Of a stretch of 64,000 nucleotides of DNA, positions 53,585 to 63,153 are shown piece after piece. The first letter of the stretch is position 1, and every line of letters begins with the position of its first letter. The stretch is from Dialister hominis (lineage in GTDB: Bacteria > Bacillota > Negativicutes > Veillonellales > Dialisteraceae), in NCBI RefSeq assembly GCF_007164725.1, contig NZ_AP019697.1:425501-489500 (forward strand), written 5' to 3'. The notes beneath the pieces are model-generated. The model did not search any database. It was not told the DNA's origin and was given only the letters and a program-made list of their open reading frames with translations. The position numbers and the translations under genes are program-made.

Positions 53585-53872
53585 GTATGCCTCCTGAAAT
53601 AGTATATCCTTTATTATATCACGGAATGAGGGCGGGCGAGGAAAACGGCTAATAATTTATAACTTGTTGAAGTTTCCGAAAAGCCGGAAAAATCTAAGAA
53701 AAAATGAATGGGAATACGGTTTCTTTATACTATGCGGACTTTTCAAATTTGCGATAATATGGTAAAATTAATTGTATTTCTAGTATAAGCGTATATAAAG
53801 ACAGGCAGTCCTGCGGATTTGTGCAGGAGCCGTTGTTTTTAGAAGTAGTACCCGAGGGGGAAAAGGAAAGAA
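53585..53872. other. Divergent promoter region between alarmone synthetase and typA
   Basis: 288 bp, AT-rich, no gene seen. The typA ribosome site is GAGGGGGAAAAGGAAAG just upstream of 53873. A possible small hairpin TTCCG-AAAAG-CCGGAA lies near 53676-53691. No confident -35/-10 pair picked. Confidence 0.4.
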
Positions 53873-55693
53873 ATGAAAAGAGAAGGTATTCGTAACATTG
53901 CCATTATCGCGCATGTCGACCATGGTAAAACGACTCTCGTAGATGCCATGCTGAAGCAGAGCCATATTTTCAGAGACAACCAGAAAGTGGCTGAACGTGT
54001 CATGGACTCGAATCCTCTGGAAAGAGAAAGAGGAATCACCATCCTCGCCAAGAACACATCTGTGATGCATGACGGTGTAAAAATCAATATCGTCGACACC
54101 CCAGGGCATGCCGATTTCGGCGGCGAAGTAGAACGTATCCTCAACATGGTTGACGGCGTTCTTCTTCTGGTAGACGCACACGAAGGCCCGATGCCGCAGA
54201 CGAAGTACGTACTGCGCAAGGCCCTTGAACATAAACTGAAACCGATCGTTGTCATCAATAAGATTGACCGTCCGGATCAGCGTATCAGCGATGTAGAAGG
54301 CGAAATCCTTGAACTGTTCATGGAACTCGACGCTACTGACGAACAGCTTGATTTCCCGCTCGTTTATGCATCCGCAAGAAGCGGCATTGCAAAACTCCAT
54401 ATGAATGATGAAGGAAAGGATCTCACTCCTCTCTTCGATACCATCCTGAAGTACTGCCCATGCCCGGAAGGCGATGCTGACGGCGGACTGCAGGTCATGG
54501 TCACCACCCTTGAAGCTGACGACTACCTCGGCAAAGTCGCTATCGGCCGTATTACCCGCGGTACAGCTAAGCAGGGCATGACCGTTGCCATCACTGACGG
54601 TGAAAAGATCCGCACCGACCACATCGGCGCTCTCTTCAACTGGCAGGGAATGAAACGTACACCGGTCACCGAAGCTAAGATGGGCGACATCATTGCTATG
54701 GCCGGCTTCAAAGACATCAACATCGGCGAAACCGTTGCTGACGCAGCTAATCCGGAAGCTCTTCCGGCTATCCATATCGACGAACCGACCCTGTCCATGG
54801 TATTCCATGTCAACAAGAGTCCGTTCGCAGGCAGAGAAGGCGACTTCGTCACCTCCCGCCACATCCGTGCAAGACTCTACAAGGAAATCGAGACCAACGT
54901 GGCTCTCCGCGTAGAAGACACTGATACATCCGACGCATTCAAGGTATCCGGCCGCGGCGAACTTCACCTGTCCGTCCTGATTGAAACCATGCGCCGTGAG
55001 GGCTTTGAACTCGAAGTTTCCAAGCCGCAGGTTATTTACAAGGAAATCAACGGCAAGAAGTGCGAACCACTCGAACGTCTGACAATTGAAGTTCCGCAGG
55101 AATTCATGGGTGCCGTTATGGAAGGTCTTGGACCGAGAAGAGCAGAAATGATTTCCATGGAAGAAATCGCCGGCTACATGAGAATGGAATTCTCCATTCC
55201 GGCCCGCGGCCTCATAGGCTTCAGAAATGAACTGCTGACCACCACCAGAGGCACAGGCATCATGTACCACGTATTCCAGGGCTATGCTCCATACAAGGGC
55301 GATATTCCGGAAAGAACAAAGGGTTCCCTCGTCGCATTCGAATCCGGCACGACGACCGCTTACGGCCTGAACTCCGTTCTCGACAGAGGCGAACTCTTCC
55401 TTGAACCGGGCGTAGAAGTTTATGAAGGCATGATCGTCGGCGAAAATGCCCGCGACCAGGACATGGACGTCAACCCGTGCAAGAAGAAACATCTGACCAA
55501 CACCCGTGCATCCGGCTCCGATGATGCCATCAAGCTGCCGCCATGCCGCAAGTTCACTCTGGAAGGCGCTCTCGAATGGATCAACGACGACGAACTCGTC
55601 GAAGTGACACCAAAGAGCATCCGCATGAGAAAGATGGTTCTTTCCCGCCAGGCTCGTTATAAGGACGCAAACGTTAAAAAAAGCCAGCAGTAA
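53873..55693 (+). CDS. typA: GTP-binding protein TypA/BipA
   Basis: A 606-residue translational GTPase of the EF-G-like family that binds ribosomes and helps large-subunit assembly and stress adaptation. G1 [16 protein letters not shown]2 ERERGITI, G3 DTPGHADF, G4 NKIDRPD and G5 ASARSG are all intact. Domain II, III/V-like regions and the TypA-specific C-terminal domain (MSMEE-like: [31 protein letters not shown], then [10 protein letters not shown]) follow. The length is normal. AAGGAAAG precedes ATG 53873. It is followed by a terminator, so it is monocistronic. Confidence 0.96.
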   Translation: MKREGIRNIAIIAHVDHGKTTLVDAMLKQSHIFRDNQKVAERVMDSNPLERERGITILAKNTSVMHDGVKINIVDTPGHADFGGEVERILNMVDGVLLLVDAHEGPMPQTKYVLRKALEHKLKPIVVINKIDRPDQRISDVEGEILELFMELDATDEQLDFPLVYASARSGIAKLHMNDEGKDLTPLFDTILKYCPCPEGDADGGLQVMVTTLEADDYLGKVAIGRITRGTAKQGMTVAITDGEKIRTDHIGALFNWQGMKRTPVTEAKMGDIIAMAGFKDINIGETVADAANPEALPAIHIDEPTLSMVFHVNKSPFAGREGDFVTSRHIRARLYKEIETNVALRVEDTDTSDAFKVSGRGELHLSVLIETMRREGFELEVSKPQVIYKEINGKKCEPLERLTIEVPQEFMGAVMEGLGPRRAEMISMEEIAGYMRMEFSIPARGLIGFRNELLTTTRGTGIMYHVFQGYAPYKGDIPERTKGSLVAFESGTTTAYGLNSVLDRGELFLEPGVEVYEGMIVGENARDQDMDVNPCKKKHLTNTRASGSDDAIKLPPCRKFTLEGALEWINDDELVEVTPKSIRMRKMVLSRQARYKDANVKKSQQ

Positions 55694-55703
55694 TTGCTGA
55701 ATG

Positions 55704-55736
55704 AAATATCCGCGCCATCAAGACGCGGATATTTTT
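55704..55736 (+). terminator. typA terminator
   Basis: AAATATCCGCG, CCATCAAGA loop, CGCGGATATTTTT, 11 nt after the stop. Confidence 0.9.
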
Positions 55737-55876
55737 ATGTCATTGAGACTTCGGCAGACCTTTGAATGATTGAAATTCATTCCGAATATCTTTTCCGTCT
55801 GTTCCAAGAGTGTCAATTTCATGTATAATAAGTTAGGATTTCATAAAGGCCGGACGGACGGCGGAAGGAGAGTGCC

Positions 55877-56749
55877 ATGGAAGAGAAAATCACTGACTCT
55901 ACAGCGGTGTATTTTCTGAAGCGCATGATCAATCGTTTCAATGACGATAATGTCACAGCGCTGGCGGCAGAAAGTACATACTACTTCATACTGGGACTGA
56001 TTCCTTTCATGATCTTCTTCGTGAACGCCATGCTTTTCTTCGCGGCACCGCAGGTCGACCTTATTACAAAGGCAGTCCATTACTTACCTCAGCAGGTCGC
56101 TGTCACGCTGCAGGCCAACATCAACCGTATCCTGCAGGCAAGAAGCTCCATCTGGCTGGTTGTCGGTCTTGCTACCGCCTTGTGGACAGCCTCCCAGGGG
56201 GTCACGACGCTGATCCGGTCCATGGACTGCGCCTTCTATGGAGACAGGGACAAGCAGTCTTATATCAAAGTCAAAATCAAGTCACTCATCTTCACGATGC
56301 TCATCTCATTTGCGATGATCCTTTCCCTTGGTCTTATCGTTTTCGGAAACGCAGTCGTCTATGCGATTGCCTACTACTTCAATGTGGCGGATGTATTTCT
56401 TGAAATGTGGACGATGGCCAAGTTCGGCATCCCGTTCGTAATCTTCACCTTTTCTCTGGCAGGCTTCTATCAGTTCGCGCCGGCAGGAAGGAGAAGCGAG
56501 TGGAAACGCATCATTGCGGCATCCTTCATCGTGACAGTCGTACTCTTGGGACTGACAGCCGCTTACGGGTACTACATCCTTCATGTATCATCCATGGGCA
56601 TCACGTACGGCTCCCTGATCGGCTTGATCGTCCTCTTCATCTGGTTCCACCTGACAGCCATGACAATCATCACAGGCGGTGAATTCATCATGGCATGGGA
56701 TGAAACAGCAAGACGACATGATCTGGACGAAATCATAAAAAGTGAATAA
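55877..56749 (+). CDS. YihY/BrkB family inner membrane protein
   Basis: A 290-residue polytopic membrane protein of the YihY/BrkB family (formerly and wrongly called ribonuclease BN). LAAESTYYFILGLIPFMIFF is the characteristic first membrane region. The others are at about 85-110 (SIWLVVGLATALWTASQGVTTLIRSMD), 135-165, 175-200, 215-240 and 245-275. The family has a conserved six-helix core and unknown transport or lipid function. GGAAGGAG lies 7 nt before ATG 55877. Alone between two terminators. Confidence 0.9.
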   Translation: MEEKITDSTAVYFLKRMINRFNDDNVTALAAESTYYFILGLIPFMIFFVNAMLFFAAPQVDLITKAVHYLPQQVAVTLQANINRILQARSSIWLVVGLATALWTASQGVTTLIRSMDCAFYGDRDKQSYIKVKIKSLIFTMLISFAMILSLGLIVFGNAVVYAIAYYFNVADVFLEMWTMAKFGIPFVIFTFSLAGFYQFAPAGRRSEWKRIIAASFIVTVVLLGLTAAYGYYILHVSSMGITYGSLIGLIVLFIWFHLTAMTIITGGEFIMAWDETARRHDLDEIIKSE

Positions 56750-56761
56750 AAAATGGCAGTA

Positions 56762-56795
56762 AAAAAGATGTGATCGAAACCGGTCACATCTTTTT
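56762..56795. terminator. Terminator between yihY-type gene and esterase 1
   Basis: AAAAAGATGTGATC, GAAACC loop, GGTCACATCTTTTT; near-symmetric, serving both convergent genes. A very similar hairpin follows esterase 2 (59386-59423). Confidence 0.88.
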
Positions 56796-56812
56796 CGTTT
56801 CTATCATGGAAA

Positions 56813-57816
56813 TCAGGGTTTCATGTTCAGGTTGATGAAGCTCTGCATTTCTTCAAAGGCATCGACACTGTCCTGTATCTCAGGGACGCAGAAGGGGAAG
56901 TCGTGGGACATGTAGGGATAGACGGTGAGCGTCACTTTGACATCGTCAGAAGCGGCTTTCTCAGCAAGCTTCATGCCTTCATCCAGAAATACTTCGTATC
57001 CGCCGGTCTGGATCAGCATGGGAGGAAGGCCCGTGAGATCGCCGTAAAGAGGGGACAGGTAAGGGTCATCCAGCTTTGCGCCTTTGGCGTAGGATGGATG
57101 ATTGATTTCGTAGAACATGTTTGGATTGATTTCGCCAAGGATCAGATCTTTTTTCACGCTGCCCTGTCTCGATGGAGAAATCGTTTCCATCGTCGTCCAC
57201 GGGGAGTCAAGGATAAGGAGTCCGGGCTGGGGAAGCTTTTCATCCTTCAGCTTCAGCGAAAGAGCCAGGGCAAGGTTTCCTCCGGCAGAATCGCCAAAGA
57301 CGATGATGCTCTTGGGATCGCAGCCGCCTTTGAGGAGTGACTGATACGCCGTGAAGGCATCATCCAGTGCAGCCGGATACGGATACCTCGGCGCAATCCG
57401 GTAGTCTACCATGTAGGTGTCCCTCGCATTGGAAAGGACAGACTGACGCATGCGATCCTTCTGTATTCAGCATGGAGGGGCGTGGTGTATCCGCCGCCAT
57501 GAAGCTGGAGAACGGTCCTGTTCGGCGAGCCCTTGGGATTCACCAGTTTTTCCATGTAGAAACTGCCCATATCAAATCTTGTGTAGGTCCAGTCATCCGG
57601 TACTTCAAAGGGATGGCTGACAGGCTTTGCATCCTTGGCAGGGTGGAAGCTGGCATACATTTCCTTATAGATATAGGCCTGATTGGAAGCATTGTCCATC
57701 TGAAGGCCCGATTCAGGCAGCGACCAGGCAGGCGCGGCAGAAGCGGAGAAGCTTCCTGTGAAAAGGGCAAAGCCCATAATGCCGGCAGCGGCAAGACGTG
57801 AAAGTTTCCTGTTCAT
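56813..57816 (-). pseudogene. Exported alpha/beta-hydrolase esterase 1, frameshifted copy
   Basis: Two frames make one gene. 57816-57406 gives the signal peptide (MNRKLSRLAAAGIMGFALFT..ASA-AP) and the HGGGY oxyanion motif, and 57451-56813 gives the rest with the nucleophile in FGDSAGGN and the histidine in YMSHDFPF. The span is 1004 bases, one short of a multiple of three; the intact paralogue at 59440-60441 is continuous across this place. A single base lost near 57455-57462, in the AGAAGG stretch between 'YRR' and 'MRQSVLS', explains the break. An ISL3 element also separates the gene from its promoter. As it stands it should yield only a truncated product; a sequencing error cannot be excluded. 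Confidence 0.85.
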
Positions 57817-57847
57817 AAAATCCTCCTTGACCTGCTTTTATAATTTG

Positions 57848-59309
57848 GGTTCTTCACGCTTTTTTGTGGGATAAAAATAATAACATATAAAATTGGCATT
57901 GAAAAAGAGCATTATCTACTCCAAAATGTAAGTTGCCTAAAACTACGCACGGAGGTCGAATAATGCTCTTTTATTACCATAATGAAATCACTTTTAATTG
58001 TCAATATTATCGCACAGAAAATATCACTAACCATCCAAATCCTCATTGCCATACCCGAGTTACCAGTCTACGGACTGCCAGAGATTTTTTTTGTCCGCAC
58101 TGTCACTCCCGTATGCATAGTTATGGGGCTTTTTCTGTACTCATCAAGGATTTTCCAGATCTTCCTAAGCAAAAGAAGTATATAGAGTTCTCGGGGCACA
58201 GATTTTGCTGCACATCCTGCGGGGAGACCATAACGGAAGATATCCCCTGCCAATGCCCTTTCACACGCGTTACTTGGGATATGGCCTTGTGGATTATCCA
58301 TCTGCTTAAGTGTCATACATCCATTTCTGCCATTTCGGCCATGCTCTCTGTACATTGGAGTACCATACAGAAAATACAAAAGCATATCATGGATAAGGCG
58401 TTGGCTGCCTTTGAAACCTGCCTGAAGAAAAGTAACTATCGCCCACGGTATTTAGCCGTAGATGAGTTCGCTATCCATAAGGGCCATCGCTATGCCACCT
58501 GCGTTATGGATTTGGAAACGGGATTCATCTTGTGGGCCGGCCTGGGTCGCTCCATGGCAGATTTTGAGCACTTCTTTAAGAGCATTGGCCTTTCGCTTCT
58601 TTCCAGGCTAAAAGCGGTGGCCATGGATATGAACGCATCCTTTAACAGGCTGTTCCAGAAATATTGTCCGAAGGTCCCCATCGTTTATGACCGGTACCAT
58701 ATGCAGGCACAGTTTGGGCGTGATGTTATGGGAGCCGTGCGCCTGGAGGAAGCACAAAAGCATAGGCAGGAAGCAGAAGCATTAAAGAAATATACGAAAG
58801 AAACTAATAATCCAGAGCTCCAGAAGATGGCCAGGGAAAAGAGCCATGAAGAAAGGAAGCTTTATACCGAATTAAAGAAATCCCGATGGATACTGTTAAA
58901 GAAGGACGACCACCTGAATGAAAGGCAGAAAACTCATCTGTTGGATATCCTGAGCGAGCATAGGGATTTGGCGATTTGTTATGCCATGAAGAAGGAGATG
59001 ACTCGTATGTTCACATTGACTGACTATGAAGAAGCTCTCGCCGGATGGACAAAATGGATTCAGGCTGGACTGGAGAGCGGGATTCCTGCATTGGTGAAAT
59101 TTGCCCGGCAAAAGCAGAAGCGAATCAAGGGACTGGCTGCTCATGCCCTGTATCCTATCAATACGGGGAAGCTTGAAGGATTCAATAATAAGATCAAGGT
59201 ACTAAAAAGAATCGGATATGGGTACCGAAACATGGATTATTTCTTTACCCTTATCCGATTCCATTCTTTACCTAAAAATTATTCATCCCCCAAATTTCCG
59301 TGAAGAGCC
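57848..59309 (+). mobile_element. ISL3-family insertion sequence with 8-bp target duplication
   Basis: 1462 bp bounded by ATAATTTG on both sides (57840-57847 and 59310-59317), the 8-bp duplication usual for ISL3. The ends are inverted: GGTTCTTCACG left, and GGCTCTTCACG on the complement at the right. It carries one intact transposase. The insertion lies between the -10 element of esterase 1 (59323-59328) and its start codon (57816). Confidence 0.92.
57963..59303 (+). CDS. Transposase, ISL3 family
   Basis: A 446-residue transposase from ATG 57963 (GGAGG 8-12 nt upstream; the frame opens at 57933). An N-terminal zinc-ribbon (FFCPHCHSRMHSYG...FCCTSCGETI) precedes the HTH-like region TSISAISAMLSVHWSTIQKIQKH. 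The DDE core shows AVDEFAIHKGHRYATCVMDLETG and AMDMNASFNRLFQKYCP with VYDRYHM, and the C-terminal glutamate lies in INTGKLEGFNNKIKVLKRIGYGYRN. All are typical of ISL3. The gene is intact and fills the element. Confidence 0.95.
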   Translation: MLFYYHNEITFNCQYYRTENITNHPNPHCHTRVTSLRTARDFFCPHCHSRMHSYGAFSVLIKDFPDLPKQKKYIEFSGHRFCCTSCGETITEDIPCQCPFTRVTWDMALWIIHLLKCHTSISAISAMLSVHWSTIQKIQKHIMDKALAAFETCLKKSNYRPRYLAVDEFAIHKGHRYATCVMDLETGFILWAGLGRSMADFEHFFKSIGLSLLSRLKAVAMDMNASFNRLFQKYCPKVPIVYDRYHMQAQFGRDVMGAVRLEEAQKHRQEAEALKKYTKETNNPELQKMAREKSHEERKLYTELKKSRWILLKKDDHLNERQKTHLLDILSEHRDLAICYAMKKEMTRMFTLTDYEEALAGWTKWIQAGLESGIPALVKFARQKQKRIKGLAAHALYPINTGKLEGFNNKIKVLKRIGYGYRNMDYFFTLIRFHSLPKNYSSPKFP

Positions 59310-59322
59310 ATAATTTGTATAT

Positions 59323-59353
59323 ATCATATCCCAAAAAGAGTCGCCTGTGTCAA
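59323..59353 (-). promoter_or_regulatory. Orphaned promoter of esterase 1
   Basis: On the minus strand TTGACA, 19-bp spacer, TATGAT. The 19-bp spacing matches that of the esterase 2 promoter and of MerR-controlled promoters. The ISL3 element now stands between it and esterase 1. Confidence 0.6.
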
Positions 59354-59385
59354 GGAATCAGATAAGGAATTAGAAAGAGGCAATG

Positions 59386-59423
59386 AAAAAAGATGTGACC
59401 GAAAATGAAGGGTCACATCTTTT
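59386..59423 (-). terminator. Terminator of esterase 2
   Basis: AAAAGATGTGACC, nine-base loop, GGGTCACATCTTTT; similar to the hairpin after esterase 1, so the duplicated unit includes its terminator. Confidence 0.88.
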
Positions 59424-59439
59424 GTTTCTGTGATGGGAA

Positions 59440-60441
59440 TCACGGTTTCATGTTCAGGTTGATGAAGTCACGGATTTCTGCAAAGGAATCGATGCTGTCC
59501 TGAAGCTCCGGCAGGCAGAGCGCAAAGTCATGCGACATGCCGGGATAGACAGTGAGCGTCACTTTGACATTGTCAGCAGCGGCTTTCTTCGCCAGCTTCA
59601 TGCCGTCATCAAGGAAAAGCTCATAGCCGCCTGCCTGAATCAGCATGGGCGGGAATCCTGTGAGATCGCCGTAAACAGGTGAGAGGTGCGGGTCGGAGAG
59701 ATTCATGCCTTTTGCATAGGTGGGGTGATTGATTTCGTGGAACATGCCCGGATTGATTTCACCCAGGACAAGATCCCTCTTCACGCTCTCCTTCCGGGAA
59801 GGGGATTCTGTCTCCAGCGTCATCCATGGCGAATCAAGGATGAGAAGCGCTGGCTGGGGAAGCTTTTCTTCCTTCAGCTTTGCGGAGAGGGCGAGTGCCA
59901 GATTGCCTCCGGCAGAGTCTCCGAAGACAATGATATTTTCCGGCTTGTATCCCTTCTTCAGCATGAACCGGTATGCAGTCATGGCATCATCAAGAGCGGC
60001 CGGATATGTATGTCTTGGCGCGAGCCGGTAGTTCACCATGTACGTATCGCGCGCGTTCGAAAGGACAGCCTGACGGACGCCCTGATTCCGGTACCCATTG
60101 TGAAGAGGACCTATATAGCCGCCTCCATGAAGCTGAAGGACGGTGCGGTTTCCTGAGCCTTCTGGGTTTGTCAGCTCTTCCAGGACAAGTCCGTCCTGAG
60201 AATATCTGGTGTAAGTCCATCCGTCCGGAGCTTCGAAGACAGCAGGCTTGGCAGAAGAGGCTGCAGGATGGAAGCGTCCGTACATTTCCTTGTAAATGTA
60301 GGCCTGCTTGGCAGTATTTTCCATCTGGACGCCCTCAGAGGGGAGCGTCCATGCCGGCGCAGCATAAGCGGGAAGGCTGCTGCCACAAAGGATCATTCCG
60401 AGAAGGCCTGCAGCAGCCAGGCGGAGAATTTTCTGATTCAT
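59440..60441 (-). CDS. Exported alpha/beta-hydrolase esterase 2 (HSL/acetyl-hydrolase type)
   Basis: A 333-residue carboxylesterase-like protein with a signal peptide (LRLAAAGLLGMILCGSSLPA, cleavage YA-AP). The hormone-sensitive-lipase motif HGGGY forms the oxyanion hole. The nucleophilic Ser is in VFGDSAGGNLALALSAKL, the acid is near PPMLIQAGGYELFLDD, and His is in GMSHDFALCLPE. It should act outside the inner membrane on a small ester. It is strongly similar along its whole length to the broken esterase 1 downstream. AAGGAAAC precedes ATG 60441, and its promoter has MerR-like spacing. Confidence 0.9.
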   Translation of the reverse strand: MNQKILRLAAAGLLGMILCGSSLPAYAAPAWTLPSEGVQMENTAKQAYIYKEMYGRFHPAASSAKPAVFEAPDGWTYTRYSQDGLVLEELTNPEGSGNRTVLQLHGGGYIGPLHNGYRNQGVRQAVLSNARDTYMVNYRLAPRHTYPAALDDAMTAYRFMLKKGYKPENIIVFGDSAGGNLALALSAKLKEEKLPQPALLILDSPWMTLETESPSRKESVKRDLVLGEINPGMFHEINHPTYAKGMNLSDPHLSPVYGDLTGFPPMLIQAGGYELFLDDGMKLAKKAAADNVKVTLTVYPGMSHDFALCLPELQDSIDSFAEIRDFINLNMKP

Positions 60442-60476
60442 GATAGTTTCCTTCTTTCTTCAAACTAACTGTAATT

Positions 60477-60507
60477 ATCATAGACCTTAGAGTCAGCTTG
60501 AAGTCAA
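60477..60507 (-). promoter_or_regulatory. MerR-type promoter of esterase 2
   Basis: On the minus strand TTGACT (complement of 60502-60507), 19-bp spacer containing GACTCTAAGGT, TATGAT (complement of 60477-60482). A 19-bp spacer with such a half-site is the mark of promoters twisted into activity by MerR-family regulators. No MerR gene is in the window. Confidence 0.6.
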
Positions 60508-60512
60508 GAAAA

Positions 60513-61472
60513 TTAAATGGATCTTGTCTCAGCGGCGGGAGCCATTTCCTCCTCTTCATCCTTTCCTGCACACCAGGAAGCGAAGAGGGATCCGGAAATG
60601 TTGTGCCATACGGAGAAGATAGCACCTGCGATGCCGCCGGCCGCCGTGAAGTACATGAGGGCAAGCGTGGAGGCAAGGCCGGAATTCTGCATGCCGACCT
60701 CGATCGACATCGCGCGTACCTGCGCTTTTGTCATGCCTGCTTTCTTAGCCGCAAGGTATCCGAGTGTCATGCCGCCAAGGTTGTGGAGGATGACGACGCA
60801 GAGGATGATGAGGCCGCTGTCAAGAATCGTACGGCCGGAAAGGGATACGACGCATCCTACGGTGAAGATGATGACGAGAGCAGAGAGCATCGGCGTGATC
60901 TTCGTGACTTTCGAGACGGCCTTCGGGAAGAAAATATTGAGAAGGACGCCTGAAAGAAGGGGCAGAAGCACCATTTCTATGATGGAAATCATCATGGATG
61001 TGAAGCTGATATCGACCCATGCGCCGGCGGTGACCCAGATCAGGAAGGGTGTCACGAAGGGGGCGAGGATCGTATTGACCATTGTCATGGAAACAGAGAG
61101 CGCTACATCGGCGCGTGCAATGTAGGAAATGACATTGGAAGCCGTGCCGCCCGGGCAGCATCCGACGAGGATGACGCCGATGGCAATCGCCGGCGGGAGA
61201 GCAAAGAGCTTAACGAGCGCGAAGGCAAGCGCCGGCATGAAGATGAACTGGAAGAGCGTGCCGAGAGCAATGTTCTTCGGATGATCGAAGACGTTCTTGA
61301 AGTCGCGGGGCGTAAGGCTCATGCCCATTCCGAACATGATGACACCTAGGAAAATAGGGATATAACGGGCAAAAGGCTTCATGAGGGAAGGCCATATGAT
61401 GCCGCATACGCCTGCAAGGATGACGCCGGCAGCCATGTACCTGGTGCAGAAATGAACGAGTTTTTCAAGCAT
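60513..61472 (-). CDS. BASS-family sodium symporter, probable pantoate/pantothenate-related transporter (PanS-like)
   Basis: A 319-residue membrane protein of the bile acid:sodium symporter family with about ten hydrophobic segments. Conserved GMGMSLTPRDF, the crossover motif GVILVGCCPGGTASNVISYIARADVALSVSM, and EVGMQNSGLASTLALMYF are visible. It is the third gene of the panC-panD operon, 36 bp after panD. In enteric bacteria a BASS member (PanS) carries a pantothenate precursor, so a role in moving pantoate or ketopantoate is likely here. Bile acid uptake is possible but the context argues against it. Confidence 0.85.
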   Translation of the reverse strand: MLEKLVHFCTRYMAAGVILAGVCGIIWPSLMKPFARYIPIFLGVIMFGMGMSLTPRDFKNVFDHPKNIALGTLFQFIFMPALAFALVKLFALPPAIAIGVILVGCCPGGTASNVISYIARADVALSVSMTMVNTILAPFVTPFLIWVTAGAWVDISFTSMMISIIEMVLLPLLSGVLLNIFFPKAVSKVTKITPMLSALVIIFTVGCVVSLSGRTILDSGLIILCVVILHNLGGMTLGYLAAKKAGMTKAQVRAMSIEVGMQNSGLASTLALMYFTAAGGIAGAIFSVWHNISGSLFASWCAGKDEEEEMAPAAETRSI

Positions 61473-61508
61473 GGAATCACTCCTTTACGGGGAAAACAGA
61501 AAAAGGAA

Positions 61509-61892
61509 TCAGACGGTTTCTCTTTCCTTTTCCGTGCCTCTTTCGCGAAGGATATGATTTTCGCCATCGACCATGACGACTTTCGGGACAAAGCCTCTGG
61601 CTTCTTTTTCATCCATGCCGGCATAAGCGATGATGATGACGATATCGCCGACGGCAGCCATGCGTGCCGCAGCACCGTTCAGGCAGATGACGCCGCTTCC
61701 TCTTTTTCCGGCAATGGTATACGTCTCAAGGCGCGCGCCGTTATTGTTGTTGCAGATCTGCACGCGTTCGCCGGGAAGGATGCCTGCAGCATCGAGAAGG
61801 TCAGCATCGATCGTGATGCTTCCCATGTATTCAAGATTGGCTTCCGTGACGGTTGCGCGGTGGATTTTTCCATGCATCATTGTATAAGTCAT
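61509..61892 (-). CDS. panD: Aspartate 1-decarboxylase
   Basis: A 127-residue pyruvoyl enzyme that makes beta-alanine from aspartate. The self-cleavage site is Gly24-Ser25 in [17 protein letters not shown], and [15 protein letters not shown] and the conserved [17 protein letters not shown]-like segment ([19 protein letters not shown]) with [10 protein letters not shown] follow. ATG 61892 matches the E. coli start in alignment (cleavage at residue 24/25). Start overlaps the panC stop by one base (TAATG); GGAGG is in the panC end. Beta-alanine from here joins pantoate through PanC. Confidence 0.96.
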   Translation of the reverse strand: MTYTMMHGKIHRATVTEANLEYMGSITIDADLLDAAGILPGERVQICNNNNGARLETYTIAGKRGSGVICLNGAAARMAAVGDIVIIIAYAGMDEKEARGFVPKVVMVDGENHILRERGTEKERETV

Positions 61893-62749
61893 TATTCTGC
61901 CTCCAGGATTACGTTATCGATGAGTCTTGTCTTGCCGAAGCGGACAGCGACAGCAAGGAGGGCATTTCCTTCAATCGTTTCAGGAAGCTCTGCAAGGCCG
62001 GGCATTTCATACATTTCCACGTAATTGATGTCGCTCATCGGCTCTTCTTCGATTTCATTTTTAACGATAGTCAGGAGGGCATCCTTGTTTCTTTCGCCCT
62101 TCTGGAAAGCTTCTTTGGCGTGGGCAAGGCTTCTTGAAAGGACGAGAGCTGCCTTTCTTTCTTCCTGCGAGAGGTAAACGTTCCTGGAGCTCTTGGCAAG
62201 GCCGTCTTCCTCGCGTACGATCGGCATCAGGCGGAGTTCCACATTCATGAAAAGATCTTTGACCATGCGCTGGAGGACCTGTGTCTGCTGCGCATCCTTG
62301 AGGCCGTAGTAAGCGCGGTCGCATTCGGTCAGGTTGAAGAACTTGGCGCAGACCGTTGCGACGCCCCTGAAATGGATCGGGCGCGTGCGGCCGCAGAGGA
62401 TCATCGTCACGTGGCCGGTGACTTCGACCCAGGTCATCTCTTCGTGCGGATACATGGCAGAAGGAGCCGGTGCAAAAAGAAGGTCGGCTCCGCATGCTTC
62501 AGCAAGCGCACTGTCCTTTTCAAGCCTCCTGGGGTAGGCGTCATAGTCTTCATTCGGGCCGAACTGGGTCGGATTGACGAAGACGGTCGTGATGACGATG
62601 TCGTTTTCCTTTCTGGCGGCACGGATGAGGGAAGCGTGTCCCTCATGGAGAGCGCCCATGGTCGTTACGAGTCCGATGGATTTTCCTTCTTTTTTACAGC
62701 GGCGGACGAAATCTTTCAGTTCGCCAATTTCATGGCAGATAATCATCAT
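61892..62749 (-). CDS. panC: Pantothenate synthetase (pantoate-beta-alanine ligase)
   Basis: A 285-residue ATP-dependent ligase joining pantoate and beta-alanine. Marks: [20 protein letters not shown] with the HxGH nucleotide site, [55 protein letters not shown] and the KSSRNVYLS loop. The start ATG 62749 ([15 protein letters not shown]) is chosen by family fit and the GGATG upstream; the frame extends to 62872 through an attenuator-like hairpin and should not be used. panB is not in the window, so ketopantoate or pantoate must be made elsewhere or imported. Confidence 0.95.
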   Translation of the reverse strand: MMIICHEIGELKDFVRRCKKEGKSIGLVTTMGALHEGHASLIRAARKENDIVITTVFVNPTQFGPNEDYDAYPRRLEKDSALAEACGADLLFAPAPSAMYPHEEMTWVEVTGHVTMILCGRTRPIHFRGVATVCAKFFNLTECDRAYYGLKDAQQTQVLQRMVKDLFMNVELRLMPIVREEDGLAKSSRNVYLSQEERKAALVLSRSLAHAKEAFQKGERNKDALLTIVKNEIEEEPMSDINYVEMYEMPGLAELPETIEGNALLAVAVRFGKTRLIDNVILEAE

Positions 62750-62803
62750 TACAGCATCCTTTCCGGAGAAACTCCTGAAGGCTTTTCTGCAACGAGCGGG
62801 AAC

Positions 62804-62836
62804 GAAAAAGAGCGCATTCCAAAACAGAATGCGCCC
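62804..62836 (-). promoter_or_regulatory. Attenuator-like hairpin in the panC leader
   Basis: On the minus strand GGGCGCATTC, seven-base loop, GAATGCGCTCTTTTTCG, about 55 nt before ATG 62749. It has the form of an intrinsic terminator between promoter and gene; alternatively it ends an unseen upstream transcript. Confidence 0.65.
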
Positions 62837-63153
62837 TAAATGGGGATCAGGATATGGGAAATAAAAAAGCATTCCCCGAAGGATGCCAGCTATTCTGAAC
62901 TATGCATTCGTCTCGGTCATTACAATCCAAGCGATATGAATTTTAAGCAAGGCACGCGCGGATCTCTTGTTTCCATGCTCCGCTATGATTCAGCTGATAT
63001 CATGCGGGTGGAAATTTCCAGTTCCATAAGCGCTGGTCATTCTTTCCTTTCATAAGACTCTGTAAAGATGCCCTTGAATGGAGGTGCATGGCCCATGTCT
63101 TTCGGGAAAAGGATACCCCATGAGGAATGACTTGTCAAGGTCAAAAAAGCAAT

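Noticed and set aside
62840-63055. 71-codon plus-strand frame between panC and the outer-membrane gene
   Set aside because: No ribosome site or recognisable motif; overlaps the panC leader on the other strand. Left as non-coding.
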